Assembly: GCF_019443085.1 (NCBI RefSeq)
Contig: NZ_JAHZIL010000003.1
Span: 186,001 to 250,000 of the forward strand
DNA length: 64,000 nt
Direction of reading: 5' to 3'
From: Marinobacter sp. F4218
GTDB taxonomy: Bacteria; Pseudomonadota; Gammaproteobacteria; Pseudomonadales; Oleiphilaceae
The position numbers and the translations under genes are program-made. The notes under the pieces were generated by a model that was not told the origin of the DNA, made no database searches, and was given only the letters and a program-made list of their open reading frames with translations. How positions within the stretch are numbered: the stretch's first letter is position 1; every line of letters begins with the position of its first letter. Positions 8,868-18,167 of this stretch are shown in pieces.

Positions 8868-10349
8868 TTAAGCACCCAATGCGGCGTACTCTTTCTCCAC
8901 CCTCTTGGTCTCTTTCTTCGAAAACCCACCCAGCACTTCCAGGGCATGGCGCAAACGGGAACGGGTCATGTCGGGACCCAGCAGATCCATGGAGTCCATA
9001 ACTGACCAGGAATTCGGGGTGCCGGCAACGGCAACGAAGATCGAGAACATGAAGTCCCCCATCTTCAGCTCCATGGCCTTGGCAAGGGATTTAATGTCCG
9101 CGAAGATGTTTTCCTTGCTCCAGTGCCGCTGAGCTTCCAGCTTCCACAGAGTGAACTGCAGGACCCGCTTGATCTGCGTCTCGTCCAGCTTGTTGTGGGC
9201 AAAATCGTCCGGGCTCAAATCCAGCATGCCGGAGAACATGAAGTTGGCCATCGGAGCAACATCAGAGAATACCTCTGCCCTGCCCTTGATGTGCGGCACC
9301 AGCGCTTTCAAGGCGTCCTCGTTGAACCACCACTGGCGCATACGCTCCATAAACTGCTCTTCGGTGAGTTCGTCACGCAACCACTGGCCGTTGAGCCAGC
9401 GCAGCTTCTCCACGTCGAACACCGGACCGCCCAGGGAAACGCGCTGGATATCGAAGTTCTCAATCATTTCGTCCAGCGTGAATTTCTCGCGCTCATCCGG
9501 CATCGACCAGCCCATGCGGCCGAGGTAGTTGGTCACAGCTTCCGGCAGGAATCCCATGCGCTCGTAAAAATTGATACTGGTCGGATTCTTGCGCTTGGAC
9601 AGCTTGCTCTTGTCCGGATTACGCAGCAGCGGCAGATGGCAGAGTTCCGGCATATCCCAGCCAAAGTACTGGTACAGCAGCTTGTGCTTGGGGGCGGAGT
9701 TGATCCACTCCTCACCACGCAGCACGTGGGTAATGCCCATTCTGTGATCGTCTACCACGTTGGCGAGGTGATAGGTGGGCATGCCATCCGATTTCAGGAG
9801 GATCTGGCAATCGACCTGCGCCCAGTCGATTTCAATGGTGCCGCGCAGCATGTCCTGGATTTCACAAATTCCCTCGTCTGGAACCTTCATCCGGATCACG
9901 TGTGCTTCACCCGCGTCCAGGCGACGCTTCACCTCCTCTTCCGGCAACTCCAGATCCCCCTTGATGCCGGGGTTCAGACCCTGAGCCTTGCGCTCTTCCC
10001 GAATGGCTTCCAGCTCTTCCGGCGTGCGGAAGCAGTAGAAGGCATGGCCTGCCGTTACCAGGTCTTCCGCATACTGCTTGTACGAGTCCTTGCGCTCGGA
10101 CTGACGATACGGACCATGGGTACCACCGACGTCGGGGCCCTCGTCCCAGTTCAGCCCCAACCAGCGCAGTGCCTGAAGGATGTCACGCTCGGATTCGGCA
10201 GTGCTGCGAGCCTGGTCGGTGTCTTCGATACGCAGGATGAACTGACCGCCGTGCTGACGTGCAAAGCAGAGATTGAACAGGGCCACGTAGGCGGTACCAA
10301 CGTGAGGATCACCGGTGGGTGATGGAGCAATTCGGGTACGTACTGTCAT
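8868..10349 (-). CDS. gltX: Glutamyl-tRNA synthetase
   Basis: The 493-residue class I synthetase carries the HIGH-type signature in [13 protein letters not shown] (residues 9-21) and the KMSKS-type loop SKLSKRKN (about residue 248). Length matches the Pseudomonas enzyme. It attaches glutamate to tRNA-Glu in the cytoplasm. AGGAAGG lies just upstream of the ATG. The tRNA-Glu gene lies downstream on the same strand but has its own promoter. It is divergent from znuA, with a TATAAT box upstream. Confidence 0.97.
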   Translation of the reverse strand: MTVRTRIAPSPTGDPHVGTAYVALFNLCFARQHGGQFILRIEDTDQARSTAESERDILQALRWLGLNWDEGPDVGGTHGPYRQSERKDSYKQYAEDLVTAGHAFYCFRTPEELEAIREERKAQGLNPGIKGDLELPEEEVKRRLDAGEAHVIRMKVPDEGICEIQDMLRGTIEIDWAQVDCQILLKSDGMPTYHLANVVDDHRMGITHVLRGEEWINSAPKHKLLYQYFGWDMPELCHLPLLRNPDKSKLSKRKNPTSINFYERMGFLPEAVTNYLGRMGWSMPDEREKFTLDEMIENFDIQRVSLGGPVFDVEKLRWLNGQWLRDELTEEQFMERMRQWWFNEDALKALVPHIKGRAEVFSDVAPMANFMFSGMLDLSPDDFAHNKLDETQIKRVLQFTLWKLEAQRHWSKENIFADIKSLAKAMELKMGDFMFSIFVAVAGTPNSWSVMDSMDLLGPDMTRSRLRHALEVLGGFSKKETKRVEKEYAALGA

Positions 10350-10390
10350 GAAACCTTCCTGAAATGTCGGTGGCCGTTAATAAACCCGGC

Positions 10391-10396
10391 ATTATA
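10391..10396 (-). promoter_or_regulatory. Probable -10 element of the gltX promoter
   Basis: A consensus TATAAT on the minus strand lies 41 bp before the gltX ATG. The -35 position about 17 bp further upstream (ATGCGA) is weak. Confidence 0.5.
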
Positions 10397-10484
10397 CCGA
10401 CCCACTCCGGATTTCGCATAACTCCCCAGTATCGACAACCAAACCAGGCAACACCAACGCAGCTGTTGGACCACACTTTCTTTT

Positions 10485-10503
10485 AATGTAACATTATAAC
10501 ATT
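10485..10503. promoter_or_regulatory. Candidate Zur operator in front of znuA
   Basis: AATGTAACATTATAACATT is an imperfect inverted repeat (7 of 9 arm positions match) that resembles the gammaproteobacterial Zur consensus with its ATGTTATA/TATAACAT arms. It overlaps a TATAAC -10-like sequence and ends 29 bp before the znuA ATG, so zinc-dependent repression is expected. Confidence 0.65.
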
Positions 10504-10532
10504 CTATTTTATTGCTACAGGATCTTCCGGCC

Positions 10533-11474
10533 ATGCTCCGAATCCACACCAAAGCGCTCAATACCCTTGCCGCGGGCCTGCTACTCACCTTGTCTGGCGG
10601 GATCAGCGCGACTGAAGTTGTCACCTCGATCAAACCAGTGGAGCTTCTGGTCCACGCAATTGCGGGGGACGATGTCACCACCAGCACCCTGGTTCAGGCC
10701 GGCTCCAGCCCCCATACCTACAGCATGCGACCCTCCCAGCGCCGGGCTTTGGAAAATGCCGATGTGATCTTCTGGGTCGGACCAGATGTCGAAAGCTTTC
10801 TGAGCCGCATACTGAATGGCGACGAATTCCGGGACCGCACCGTTGCCCTCACGACCGCGGATGACGCTCATGCCAAAGAAAGTGCCGGGCACGACGAGCA
10901 CGGGGACGATCAAGCCGGAGAGACCCATGCCCACGAGCATGGTGACGGTGAGGACCCACATATCTGGCTCGACCCCATGCTGGCGCTGGACATGGCGAAA
11001 CAGATCCACCAGGCCCTTGCCGGGCTCGACGGCGCTAACCAGGAGATTCTGGACAAAAACCTGGCTCGTTTCGAAGCGAGTCTGGCCGAGACGGAAGCCA
11101 CCATCCGGGAAAAGCTGGCACCGGCACATGGCCTCAGCCTGTTCGCCTACCACAGTGCATTCACCCGCTTTGCCGAGCACTACGAACTGCCGCTTGCCGA
11201 CGTACTCACTCTCAATCCGGAGCTGTCACCCGGCGCCCGACACGTGGCGCAGGTTCAGACCAAATTGCGTGAAGCAACGCATCCGTGCCTGCTGACCGAG
11301 CCGCAGTTTAACCAACAGTGGTGGACGTCCATCACGCGGGGCCTGGATGTGACCTTCAGCACCTGGGACCCCTTGGCGACTGACATTCAAGTCAGCGCGA
11401 AGGGTTACCAGGACTTCCAGCTCAGCATTGCCGACGCCGTGTTGAAGTGTTTACCAGAGAATACCGAGCATTAG
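10533..11474 (+). CDS. znuA: Zinc ABC transporter periplasmic binding protein ZnuA
   Basis: The 313-residue protein has a Sec signal peptide (about residues 1-26, ending GGISA). A cluster-A-1 binding-protein fold follows, with a His/Asp/Glu-rich loop (HDEHGDD, THAHEHGDGEDPH) that in ZnuA gathers zinc, then HIWLDP. The open frame reaches a TTG at 10512, but the ATG at 10533 with AGGA upstream fits the signal peptide better. Partner genes znuB, znuC and zur are not adjacent. Downstream is the convergent AEC permease gene, whose end overlaps this one by 24 bp. A Zur-like box sits upstream. Confidence 0.92.
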   Translation: MLRIHTKALNTLAAGLLLTLSGGISATEVVTSIKPVELLVHAIAGDDVTTSTLVQAGSSPHTYSMRPSQRRALENADVIFWVGPDVESFLSRILNGDEFRDRTVALTTADDAHAKESAGHDEHGDDQAGETHAHEHGDGEDPHIWLDPMLALDMAKQIHQALAGLDGANQEILDKNLARFEASLAETEATIREKLAPAHGLSLFAYHSAFTRFAEHYELPLADVLTLNPELSPGARHVAQVQTKLREATHPCLLTEPQFNQQWWTSITRGLDVTFSTWDPLATDIQVSAKGYQDFQLSIADAVLKCLPENTEH

Positions 11475-12365
11475 CGGAATGGACGCCATGGCGAACAGCG
11501 TCTGGCCGCTGATGATGCCCGCCATCAGGGGCGCATCACCACCCAGTTGCCTTGCCAGAATGTAGGCTGAAGTGGCGGTGGGCAGCGTCGCCAGCAAGAT
11601 AACCACCTGCACCAGCAACCCGTCCAGCCCCAGCATCAGGGCCAGTCCCGCCGCCATCAGGGGAAAGGCGAACAGCTTGAGAACAGATGACACCAGGAAC
11701 GGCATCGACGCCCCCCGGAGCGCCTTCATCTGCAACCCTGCCCCCACCGTCATCAACCCCATGGGCAGAGCCAGGTTGCTGAGCGGTGCCAGGATGCCCG
11801 CCACCAGGGGGTGGAATCCGATTTCGAAAAAGCTCCAGACCACACCGATCACCGATCCGACAATTAGCGGATTGGTGACAATGGCCTTCATCACCGGCCC
11901 GAACCGGGCCCGATCCTGACTGGCAACCAAGGAAAACATCAGGATGCAAAGGAGGTTGAGCAACGGCACCATAATGGCGACGGCAATGGCAGCGAGGGAC
12001 AGGCCCTCATCTCCCAGCAACATGCCACCGGCGGCAAGGCCAACGTAGGAATTGAACCGGATAGCACCCTGGAAAACCGAGGAAAACACCGGCCCACTCC
12101 ATTTCCAGAACCACTGGGCAATGCTCAGCGCCAGCGTCATGGCCACCAGCATGGCGCAGACCAGGAGCGCAATGTCGGTGTATGCGGAGGCCGGCAACCG
12201 CGCCTGCCCCAGCTTGAACACCAGCATGGCAGGAAATAGAACGTAGTAGGTAAAGCGCTCTGCACGGGGCCAGAAATCACCGCCAGGAAAGTCCCAGCGC
12301 CGAAACAGGTGGCCAAGCAAAATCAGGACGAAAACCGGAACAAGCGCCTGAACCATTACCGGCAT
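11451..12365 (-). CDS. AEC family (auxin efflux carrier-like) transporter
   Basis: The 304-residue membrane protein has about ten hydrophobic segments in two five-helix halves, separated by a polar loop near SQDRARFG. The IRFNSYVGLA motif in helix 4 and NPLIVGSVIG match the AEC (PF03547) pattern. Bacterial members move dicarboxylates such as malate or malonate, or other organic acids; the substrate here cannot be told. Its 3' end overlaps that of znuA by 24 bp on the opposite strand, and the SDR gene ends 110 bp upstream on the same strand. Confidence 0.87.
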   Translation of the reverse strand: MPVMVQALVPVFVLILLGHLFRRWDFPGGDFWPRAERFTYYVLFPAMLVFKLGQARLPASAYTDIALLVCAMLVAMTLALSIAQWFWKWSGPVFSSVFQGAIRFNSYVGLAAGGMLLGDEGLSLAAIAVAIMVPLLNLLCILMFSLVASQDRARFGPVMKAIVTNPLIVGSVIGVVWSFFEIGFHPLVAGILAPLSNLALPMGLMTVGAGLQMKALRGASMPFLVSSVLKLFAFPLMAAGLALMLGLDGLLVQVVILLATLPTATSAYILARQLGGDAPLMAGIISGQTLFAMASIPLMLGILW

Positions 12366-12475
12366 GAATGCGAACTCCTAGGCAGTCAGGAGCCACGCTC
12401 GCGCCGCCCCGTGATTAGCAAGCTATGCAGCATAACAAATGGACAGCCACCCGTCCCATAAACAAACCGGAAGCA

Positions 12476-13246
12476 TCAGCCCTGACGCAGCTTCTTCAGG
12501 ACCGCCCGTGTAACCGAGGCCGGAGCCGAGCGCGCGACCGGCCAGAGTGCCTTGAATTGGGCCGAGACGGGCCGATGCAGGCGCGGGGAACGCACCTGCT
12601 CCCACACCTCTCTGGCAACGTCCTCGGGCTTGAGGTTGATGCCGAGGCTGCTGAAGAGCTGCGACGCACCGGCGTTGGCTTCGACCATACCGGTTTTGAC
12701 AAACGGCGGCATAATATCGCAGACCCGGATTCCATGCGCTTCCCATTCGATATCCAGTGCCTCGGTGAGGGCGCGTACGGCGTGCTTACTGGCCGAGTAT
12801 GAGGCGAAATCCGGTGTCCCATAAGCCGCCGAGGCCGAACTCATATTAACGACCACTGAACCCGGCGTGGCTTTCAAATAGGGGAAGGCTGCCTGCAAAA
12901 CATTCATCAGGCCAATCACATTGATCTCAATCACCGCCCTGTGATCCGCGATATCAATGCATTCAAAGCGGCCAACTCTTAAGATACCCGCGTTATTGTG
13001 CAACGCGTCAATGGTGCCACCGGTGCAATCTGCGAATTTCGACAGGGCGCCAATGACATCCTTTTCATCGGTTACATCCATAACATGAATGGAGCATACA
13101 CTCTCACCCAGTTCAGCCTGAAGGTCGTTAAGCGCCGGTTGATCGAGATCCCCTGCGCCAACAAACCAGCCTTTTGAAGCGAACAGACGTGCGGTTTCCC
13201 GGCCGATTCCGGCACCTGCTCCGGTAATGAAAATGGACTTGGTCAA
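12476..13246 (-). CDS. Short-chain dehydrogenase/reductase (SDR)
   Basis: This is a classical SDR of about 256 residues. It shows the cofactor loop TGAGAGIG near the N terminus, NNAGI, the catalytic Ser region NMSSASA, and the YSASK Tyr-Lys pair. The acidic residue after the second strand (GDLDQ) suggests NAD rather than NADP. The substrate is unknown. The frame extends to a TTG at 13276, but the second TTG at 13246 is favoured because AAGGAAAAG lies the right distance before it and the Rossmann strand begins there. It follows the fructokinase gene by 55 bp on the same strand, so the two may be cotranscribed. Confidence 0.87.
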   Translation of the reverse strand: MTKSIFITGAGAGIGRETARLFASKGWFVGAGDLDQPALNDLQAELGESVCSIHVMDVTDEKDVIGALSKFADCTGGTIDALHNNAGILRVGRFECIDIADHRAVIEINVIGLMNVLQAAFPYLKATPGSVVVNMSSASAAYGTPDFASYSASKHAVRALTEALDIEWEAHGIRVCDIMPPFVKTGMVEANAGASQLFSSLGINLKPEDVAREVWEQVRSPRLHRPVSAQFKALWPVARSAPASVTRAVLKKLRQG

Positions 13247-13301
13247 GGTTACTTTTCCTTTTTTGTTATTGATCAAAGTTGCTCAGGGAGGTCTCCCAGA
13301 C

Positions 13302-14222
13302 TTAGCTAAGGTTTTCCCCTCCCAACCAAGCGGCTCCCCGAACTCCACTGGAATCCCCATGAACCGCCCGCTTGATAGGGGTTGTGCACTCGCCACCGAA
13401 CACATATTTAGACAGTCGACCTGGCAAGTCCTCGTATATTGGCTCGGCGTTACTCATCCCCCCACCCAGCACAATAATGCCCGGGTCCAACACATTGATC
13501 ACAGCCGCCAGGCCGCGAGCCAGGTGTTCCAGGTACTGGTTCATTGTTTCGCAGGCTTGATGGTCCCCGTTGTGAGCCTGATCGACGAGGTTTCGGGCGG
13601 GCTGGTGTTTTCCGGTGATCAGTCGGTGGGTGAGCGATAGCCCCGTTCCGGAGACGAAGGTTTCGTTGCAGCCACGGCGACCGCAGAAGCATGGGCGTTG
13701 TTCCAGTTCAGCCTGTGAGGTCCAGGCCAGTGGGTTATGCCCCCACTCCCCGGCTACGCCGTTGGGGCCAGTGAGTATCTGGCCGTTCACGCTGATGCCT
13801 GCCCCACAGCCCGTTCCCAGTATGGCTGCAAATACGGTGTGGTGGCTCTTCCCTGCTCCGTCAGTGGCCTCTGAGAGAGCCAGGCAGTTGGCGTCGTTGG
13901 TGAGGGTGACGGGCCGCTGCAATAGGTTGCAGAGGTGCTCCTGCATCGGTTGACCGTTTAACCAGGTGGAGTTGCTGTTCTTTATGCAGCCGGTAATACC
14001 GGAAACGCTGCCAGGTATGCCCATGCCTACGGGGATTGCGGTTGAGCCTGCCTGGGCTTCGGCTTCCTGCACCAGCACGCGTATGGTTTCGAGAGTAGCG
14101 GAGTAATCATCTGCGGGGGTGGGGACGCGGTTCCTGAAATGTTCCTTACTCTGCCGGTCCATCAAGATGACCTCGGTTTTGGTGCCACCCAAGTCAACAC
14201 CGATAAGCCAATTGTTATTCAT
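13302..14222 (-). CDS. mak: ROK-family fructokinase (Mak type)
   Basis: The 306-residue kinase has the ATP motif GVDLGGTKTEV, NSTWLNGQP, the catalytic NDANC, EWGHNP followed by the zinc motif CFCGRRGC, and the C-terminal GGGMSN and HGDSSGVRGAAWL blocks. These match E. coli Mak almost segment by segment as remembered. The family phosphorylates fructose (and mannose) to the 6-phosphate. The frame is open to 14285, but ATG 14222 begins the conserved sequence. It is divergent from dusA; the SDR gene follows. Confidence 0.9.
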   Translation of the reverse strand: MNNNWLIGVDLGGTKTEVILMDRQSKEHFRNRVPTPADDYSATLETIRVLVQEAEAQAGSTAIPVGMGIPGSVSGITGCIKNSNSTWLNGQPMQEHLCNLLQRPVTLTNDANCLALSEATDGAGKSHHTVFAAILGTGCGAGISVNGQILTGPNGVAGEWGHNPLAWTSQAELEQRPCFCGRRGCNETFVSGTGLSLTHRLITGKHQPARNLVDQAHNGDHQACETMNQYLEHLARGLAAVINVLDPGIIVLGGGMSNAEPIYEDLPGRLSKYVFGGECTTPIKRAVHGDSSGVRGAAWLGGENLS

Positions 14223-14428
14223 GGTTGTCTCGATTTTGATTCGCCCCTTATGAAAATACGTCTTCATAGTAGTTGAGGGAACCATAACGGGGATTCATAA
14301 AGATCAAGAGCTGGCAGTTTCGCCAAAGCCCTACGGAAATCTGTCGGTCAAGCCTGTTAAACTACACAGGCATTATCACCGTAATAACCCCCAAGATATT
14401 GTTTATCAGCTGAAAACAGGTTACCAAC

Positions 14429-15463
14429 ATGTCAGCAACGCCATCACTGGACGCCGCTATTCACAATTCCGGCCCCTCACGCCGCTTCTGCGTGGCCCCG
14501 ATGATGGATTGGACCACAAGTCATTACCGGTATCTGGCCCGCTTGCTGAGCCGCAACACCCTGCTCTACACGGAAATGGTGACTACCGGCGCCCTGATCC
14601 ACGGCGACACCGAACGGTTCCTGCGTCACGATCCGGCGGAATACCCATTGGCACTGCAACTGGGTGGCAGCAATGCCGGCGAACTCGCTCATTGTGCGAA
14701 ACTGGCCGAGCAGTTTGGATTTAACGAGGTAAACTTGAACGTCGGCTGCCCCAGCGACCGGGTGCAGAACAACATGATTGGCGCATGTCTGATGGGCCAC
14801 CCTGACAAGGTGGCCGAGGGCGTGAGTGCGATGATCGAAGCAACCAGCCTTCCGGTAACGGTCAAGCATCGCATCGGTATTGACGGCCGGGAATCCTGGG
14901 ATGACCTTTGCGAGTTCATTGAAAAAGTCGCGGCAGCAGGCTGCCGGACTTTCATCGTTCATGCCCGGATTGCGATCCTTGAAGGCCTGAGCCCCAAGGA
15001 GAATCGCGATATCCCACCGCTCAAGTACGACTGGGTCTACCGCCTGAAAGAAACGTACCCGGAGCTCGAAATCATTATCAACGGGGGCATCAAGACCTTT
15101 GACGAGTGTCACGAGCACCTTGAACGTACTGACGGCGTGATGCTGGGCCGGGAGGCCTATCACAACCCCTGGCTACTGGCGGGCGTTGACGCGGAGTTCT
15201 TTGGTGATGCCGCGCCAAGCCGTTCTCGCCATGAGGCGCTCAGGGCCATGTATCCCTTTATCGAGAGTGAACTTGAGCGCGGCGTATTTCTCACCCATAT
15301 GTCACGCCACCTGCTCGGTCTGTTCCACGGTGTGCCCGGAGGCCGTCAGTTCCGGCGCTACATCAGCGAAAATGCCCACAAACCCGGGGCCGGACTGGAA
15401 GTCATACAGACAGCGCTCGAGAAGGTCAGGGAACCGGAACGCTCTGCCATTGCCGAAGCTTAA
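14429..15463 (+). CDS. dusA: tRNA-dihydrouridine(20/20a) synthase DusA
   Basis: The 344-residue FMN enzyme has APMMDWT at the flavin site, SRNTLLYTEMVTTGA, LQLGGS, the catalytic Cys107 in NVGCPSDRVQ, HARIAILEGLSPKENR and NGGIK. The YTEMVTTGA and LSPKENR segments are specific to DusA rather than DusB or DusC. It reduces U20/U20a in the D-loop of tRNAs with NADPH. It is the first gene of a plus-strand run to 18958, and a 117-bp gap separates it from tal. Confidence 0.95.
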   Translation: MSATPSLDAAIHNSGPSRRFCVAPMMDWTTSHYRYLARLLSRNTLLYTEMVTTGALIHGDTERFLRHDPAEYPLALQLGGSNAGELAHCAKLAEQFGFNEVNLNVGCPSDRVQNNMIGACLMGHPDKVAEGVSAMIEATSLPVTVKHRIGIDGRESWDDLCEFIEKVAAAGCRTFIVHARIAILEGLSPKENRDIPPLKYDWVYRLKETYPELEIIINGGIKTFDECHEHLERTDGVMLGREAYHNPWLLAGVDAEFFGDAAPSRSRHEALRAMYPFIESELERGVFLTHMSRHLLGLFHGVPGGRQFRRYISENAHKPGAGLEVIQTALEKVREPERSAIAEA

Positions 15464-15580
15464 TCAACCCCAGACCTTTTGTTGTCTTGTTCCTGTCAGA
15501 GCGGCCCGTTATTGTAGGCATAGAGCCAGCATCCGGGAGTCGGATGCATCAATAACAGATCAGCCGGGACGACAGGACGA

Positions 15581-16546
15581 ATGACGAACAAGCTTGAACA
15601 ACTGAAGACCATGACTACCGTGGTGGCCGATACCGGCGACCTCGACGCCATTGCCAAGTGGCGGCCGGAAGATGCCACCACCAACCCTTCTTTGCTGCTG
15701 AAAGCGGCCGCATCCGATGCCTACAGGCCCATGCTGGACAAGGCAGTTACGGAAGCCCGTCGTCATGGCGGCTCCGACGCCGAACAGCTCACCGTCGCTA
15801 CCGATACGCTGGCAGTACTGGCCGGACGGGAGATCCTGAATCTGATTCCGGGCGTGGTCTCCACCGAAGTAGACGCACGGCTGTCCTTCGACACGGCCGG
15901 CACGCTGGAGCGGGCCCGCCGTCTGGTTGACCTCTACGACAGGCAGGGCGTCGATACCAGCCGGGTGCTGATCAAGATCGCTTCCACCTGGGAAGGTATT
16001 CGTGCCGCCGAGCAACTGGAAAAGGAAGGCATTCGCTGTAACCTGACCCTGCTGTTTTCCTTCATCCAGGCGGCTGCCTGCGCCCAGGCCGGCGCCTTCC
16101 TGATCTCGCCATTTGTTGGCCGGATACTGGATTGGCACCTGGCCAACAGCGGCCGTGACAGCTTCCCCGCTGCCGAAGACCCGGGCGTCCTGTCAGTCTC
16201 TCGAATCTACGATTACTACAAGGCCAACGGTTACGGCACAGTGGTCATGGGAGCGAGTTTCCGCAACATCGGCGAAATCGAAATGCTCGCAGGGTGTGAT
16301 CGATTGACGATCAGCCCGACTCTCCTGCAGGAACTGCAGGACGACAATACCAATCTGACTCGCAAACTGTCGGCTGAGGGTGCCAGCTCACCGGACCGGC
16401 CCGGCACCATCAACGAGCGCCTGTTCCGCTGGGAATCCAACGAAGACGCGATGGCAACCGAGAAGCTCGCGGACGGTATCCGGCGCTTCACCGCCGACCA
16501 AATTGAACTGGAACACCGCGTCCGGCAGTTGGCCAAAGCGGCCTGA
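15581..16546 (+). CDS. tal: Transaldolase
   Basis: The 321-residue class I transaldolase (TalB type) has the Schiff-base Lys132 in [11 protein letters not shown], the DATTNPSLL strand with the acidic catalytic residue, and LTLLFSF. Position and length equal E. coli TalB. It transfers dihydroxyacetone units between sugar phosphates in the non-oxidative pentose phosphate pathway. AGGA lies 3 bp before the ATG. The TerB-like gene follows after 32 bp. Confidence 0.96.
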   Translation: MTNKLEQLKTMTTVVADTGDLDAIAKWRPEDATTNPSLLLKAAASDAYRPMLDKAVTEARRHGGSDAEQLTVATDTLAVLAGREILNLIPGVVSTEVDARLSFDTAGTLERARRLVDLYDRQGVDTSRVLIKIASTWEGIRAAEQLEKEGIRCNLTLLFSFIQAAACAQAGAFLISPFVGRILDWHLANSGRDSFPAAEDPGVLSVSRIYDYYKANGYGTVVMGASFRNIGEIEMLAGCDRLTISPTLLQELQDDNTNLTRKLSAEGASSPDRPGTINERLFRWESNEDAMATEKLADGIRRFTADQIELEHRVRQLAKAA

Positions 16547-16578
16547 ATTCAATGTGAACGGAGCCTTGCTGTCCCATC

Positions 16579-17025
16579 ATGATAGAGCATCTGAAAAAGT
16601 TGTTTGCCGGCCCGGAGACGGGAGCATCCGAACCTGACCCGCATCAGCTCGCGGTTGCAGCCACGGCGCTGATGGTGCAGCTTTCCCGGATCGACCAGAA
16701 TGAGGACGAGCGGGAACTGCAGACCATCGTGGACTGCGCAGTAAAGGCGCACCAGGTAACCCGGGAGGAGGCAGAGGAGATCCTTGAGGATGCCCTCGAC
16801 CATGCCGAAGACGCGACCTCCATGTACGAGTTCACCGGCCAGATCAATGAGCACCTGAATCAGCATGCCAAGCAGGTGCTGCTCGAGAGTATCTGGCGGG
16901 TGGCGTTTGCGGACGGCCGCATCGACAAGTACGAAGAACACCTGATACGCCGCATGGCAGACCTGCTGCATCTTAATCACCGGGAGTACATGCAGGCACG
17001 GCACCGGGCGGAGAGTTCCGGTTAA
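16579..17025 (+). CDS. TerB-like domain protein
   Basis: The 148-residue, all-helical acidic protein matches the TerB/DjlA-N-like fold. An HQLAVAATALMVQLSRID helix is followed by DE-rich helices, and VAFADGRIDKYEEHLIRRMADLL is the typical second half with its acidic metal-binding turn. No other tellurite-resistance genes are nearby, so tellurite resistance should not be assumed. The gene lies in a tight run with tal (32 bp) and the DAHP synthase gene (14 bp). The ATG has only a weak Shine-Dalgarno. Confidence 0.82.
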   Translation: MIEHLKKLFAGPETGASEPDPHQLAVAATALMVQLSRIDQNEDERELQTIVDCAVKAHQVTREEAEEILEDALDHAEDATSMYEFTGQINEHLNQHAKQVLLESIWRVAFADGRIDKYEEHLIRRMADLLHLNHREYMQARHRAESSG

Positions 17026-17039
17026 GACAAGGAGAAAGC

Positions 17040-18167
17040 ATGTTAGCCATTCTTCACCCCAACACCTCGCTGGACGACGATGCCTATCGCCAGACCATGC
17101 ACTATCTGGAAAACCTGCCGGGGGTGTCTGTTCGGGTCCATGAAATCCAGGGCGCCAGCCAGCGCCTGACCGAGATCTACCTGCTGGGGGATACCAAATC
17201 CCTCGACAAGGAAGAAATAGAGGCCCTGCCCGCCGTCGAACGTGCGATCCGGATTTCCGATGACTACCGCATACTCGGACGCCACCGGGATGATCGCCGC
17301 CAAAGCGGCTTTACCTACAATGGCGTCGAGTTCAGTCAGTCCAACCTGAACGTGTTTGCGGGTCTTTGTGCGGTCGATGTTCCGGAGCATGTGGAAATGA
17401 TGATGCAGGCTCTGGAGGACAATGGCGAAGTCTGTACCCGGATGGGGGCCTACAAGCCTCGTACCAATCCTTACTCGTTCCAGGGGCACGGAAAAGGCTG
17501 CCTGCCCTGGGTTTTCGAGAAAGCGGGCAAGCATGGCATCAAGGTGGTCGCCATGGAGATCACCCATGAGAGCCATATTGAGGAAATCGATACCTGCCTC
17601 GAAAAGCTCGGACGTCCGACCGGAGTCATGCTGCAGGTTGGCACGCGAAACACCCAGAATTTTGAACTTCTCAAGGCAATCGGCCGCCAGAGCACCTACC
17701 CGGTCCTGCTCAAGCGTGGGTTCGGGATTACCCTGAACGAATCCCTGAATGCCGCCGAATACCTGGCAAGCGAAGGCAACGCCAACGTCATTTTCTGCCT
17801 GAGGGGGATGAAAACCGAAGCCGGCCAGCCCCACCGGAACATGGTCGACTTCGCCCATGTGCCAGCAGTCAAACGCTTGACCCGGATGCCAGTGTGCGTT
17901 GATCCGTCCCACTCAGTGGGCAGTCGGGAGAAATCACCGGACGGCGTGCTGGATGTCATGCATGCCACCGCGCAGGGAGTCATTGCGGGGGCCAATATGG
18001 TTCTGGTGGACTTCCACCCCAAACCCGAGAAAGCCCTGGTAGACGGGCCCCAGGCCCTTCTGATGAACGAGTTGCCCGCCTACCTAGAGGACATCCGGCT
18101 CTGCCACGACACCTGGAAGAAACGACAAGCCATTTACCAACGCCTTAAAGGTGAAGCCACAGAATGA
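17040..18167 (+). CDS. 3-deoxy-7-phosphoheptulonate (DAHP) synthase, type I-beta
   Basis: The 375-residue enzyme has a ferredoxin-like regulatory region (about 1-90) followed by the catalytic barrel, with AYKPRTNPYSFQG, VLLKRGF, the DPSHSVG metal motif and VDFHPKPEKALVDGPQ near the end. That barrel plus N-terminal extension is the type I-beta arrangement (Bacillus/Thermotoga-like) rather than the E. coli AroFGH type. It condenses PEP and erythrose-4-phosphate, the first shikimate step. Erythrose-4-phosphate is a transaldolase product, and tal lies two genes upstream. A near-perfect AAGGAG precedes the ATG. The stop overlaps the next start (ATGA). Confidence 0.9.
   Translation: MLAILHPNTSLDDDAYRQTMHYLENLPGVSVRVHEIQGASQRLTEIYLLGDTKSLDKEEIEALPAVERAIRISDDYRILGRHRDDRRQSGFTYNGVEFSQSNLNVFAGLCAVDVPEHVEMMMQALEDNGEVCTRMGAYKPRTNPYSFQGHGKGCLPWVFEKAGKHGIKVVAMEITHESHIEEIDTCLEKLGRPTGVMLQVGTRNTQNFELLKAIGRQSTYPVLLKRGFGITLNESLNAAEYLASEGNANVIFCLRGMKTEAGQPHRNMVDFAHVPAVKRLTRMPVCVDPSHSVGSREKSPDGVLDVMHATAQGVIAGANMVLVDFHPKPEKALVDGPQALLMNELPAYLEDIRLCHDTWKKRQAIYQRLKGEATE

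Noticed and set aside
16579-17025. Tellurite resistance locus
   Set aside because: Only one TerB-like domain is present, with no TerA, TerC, TerD, TerE or TerZ genes nearby.
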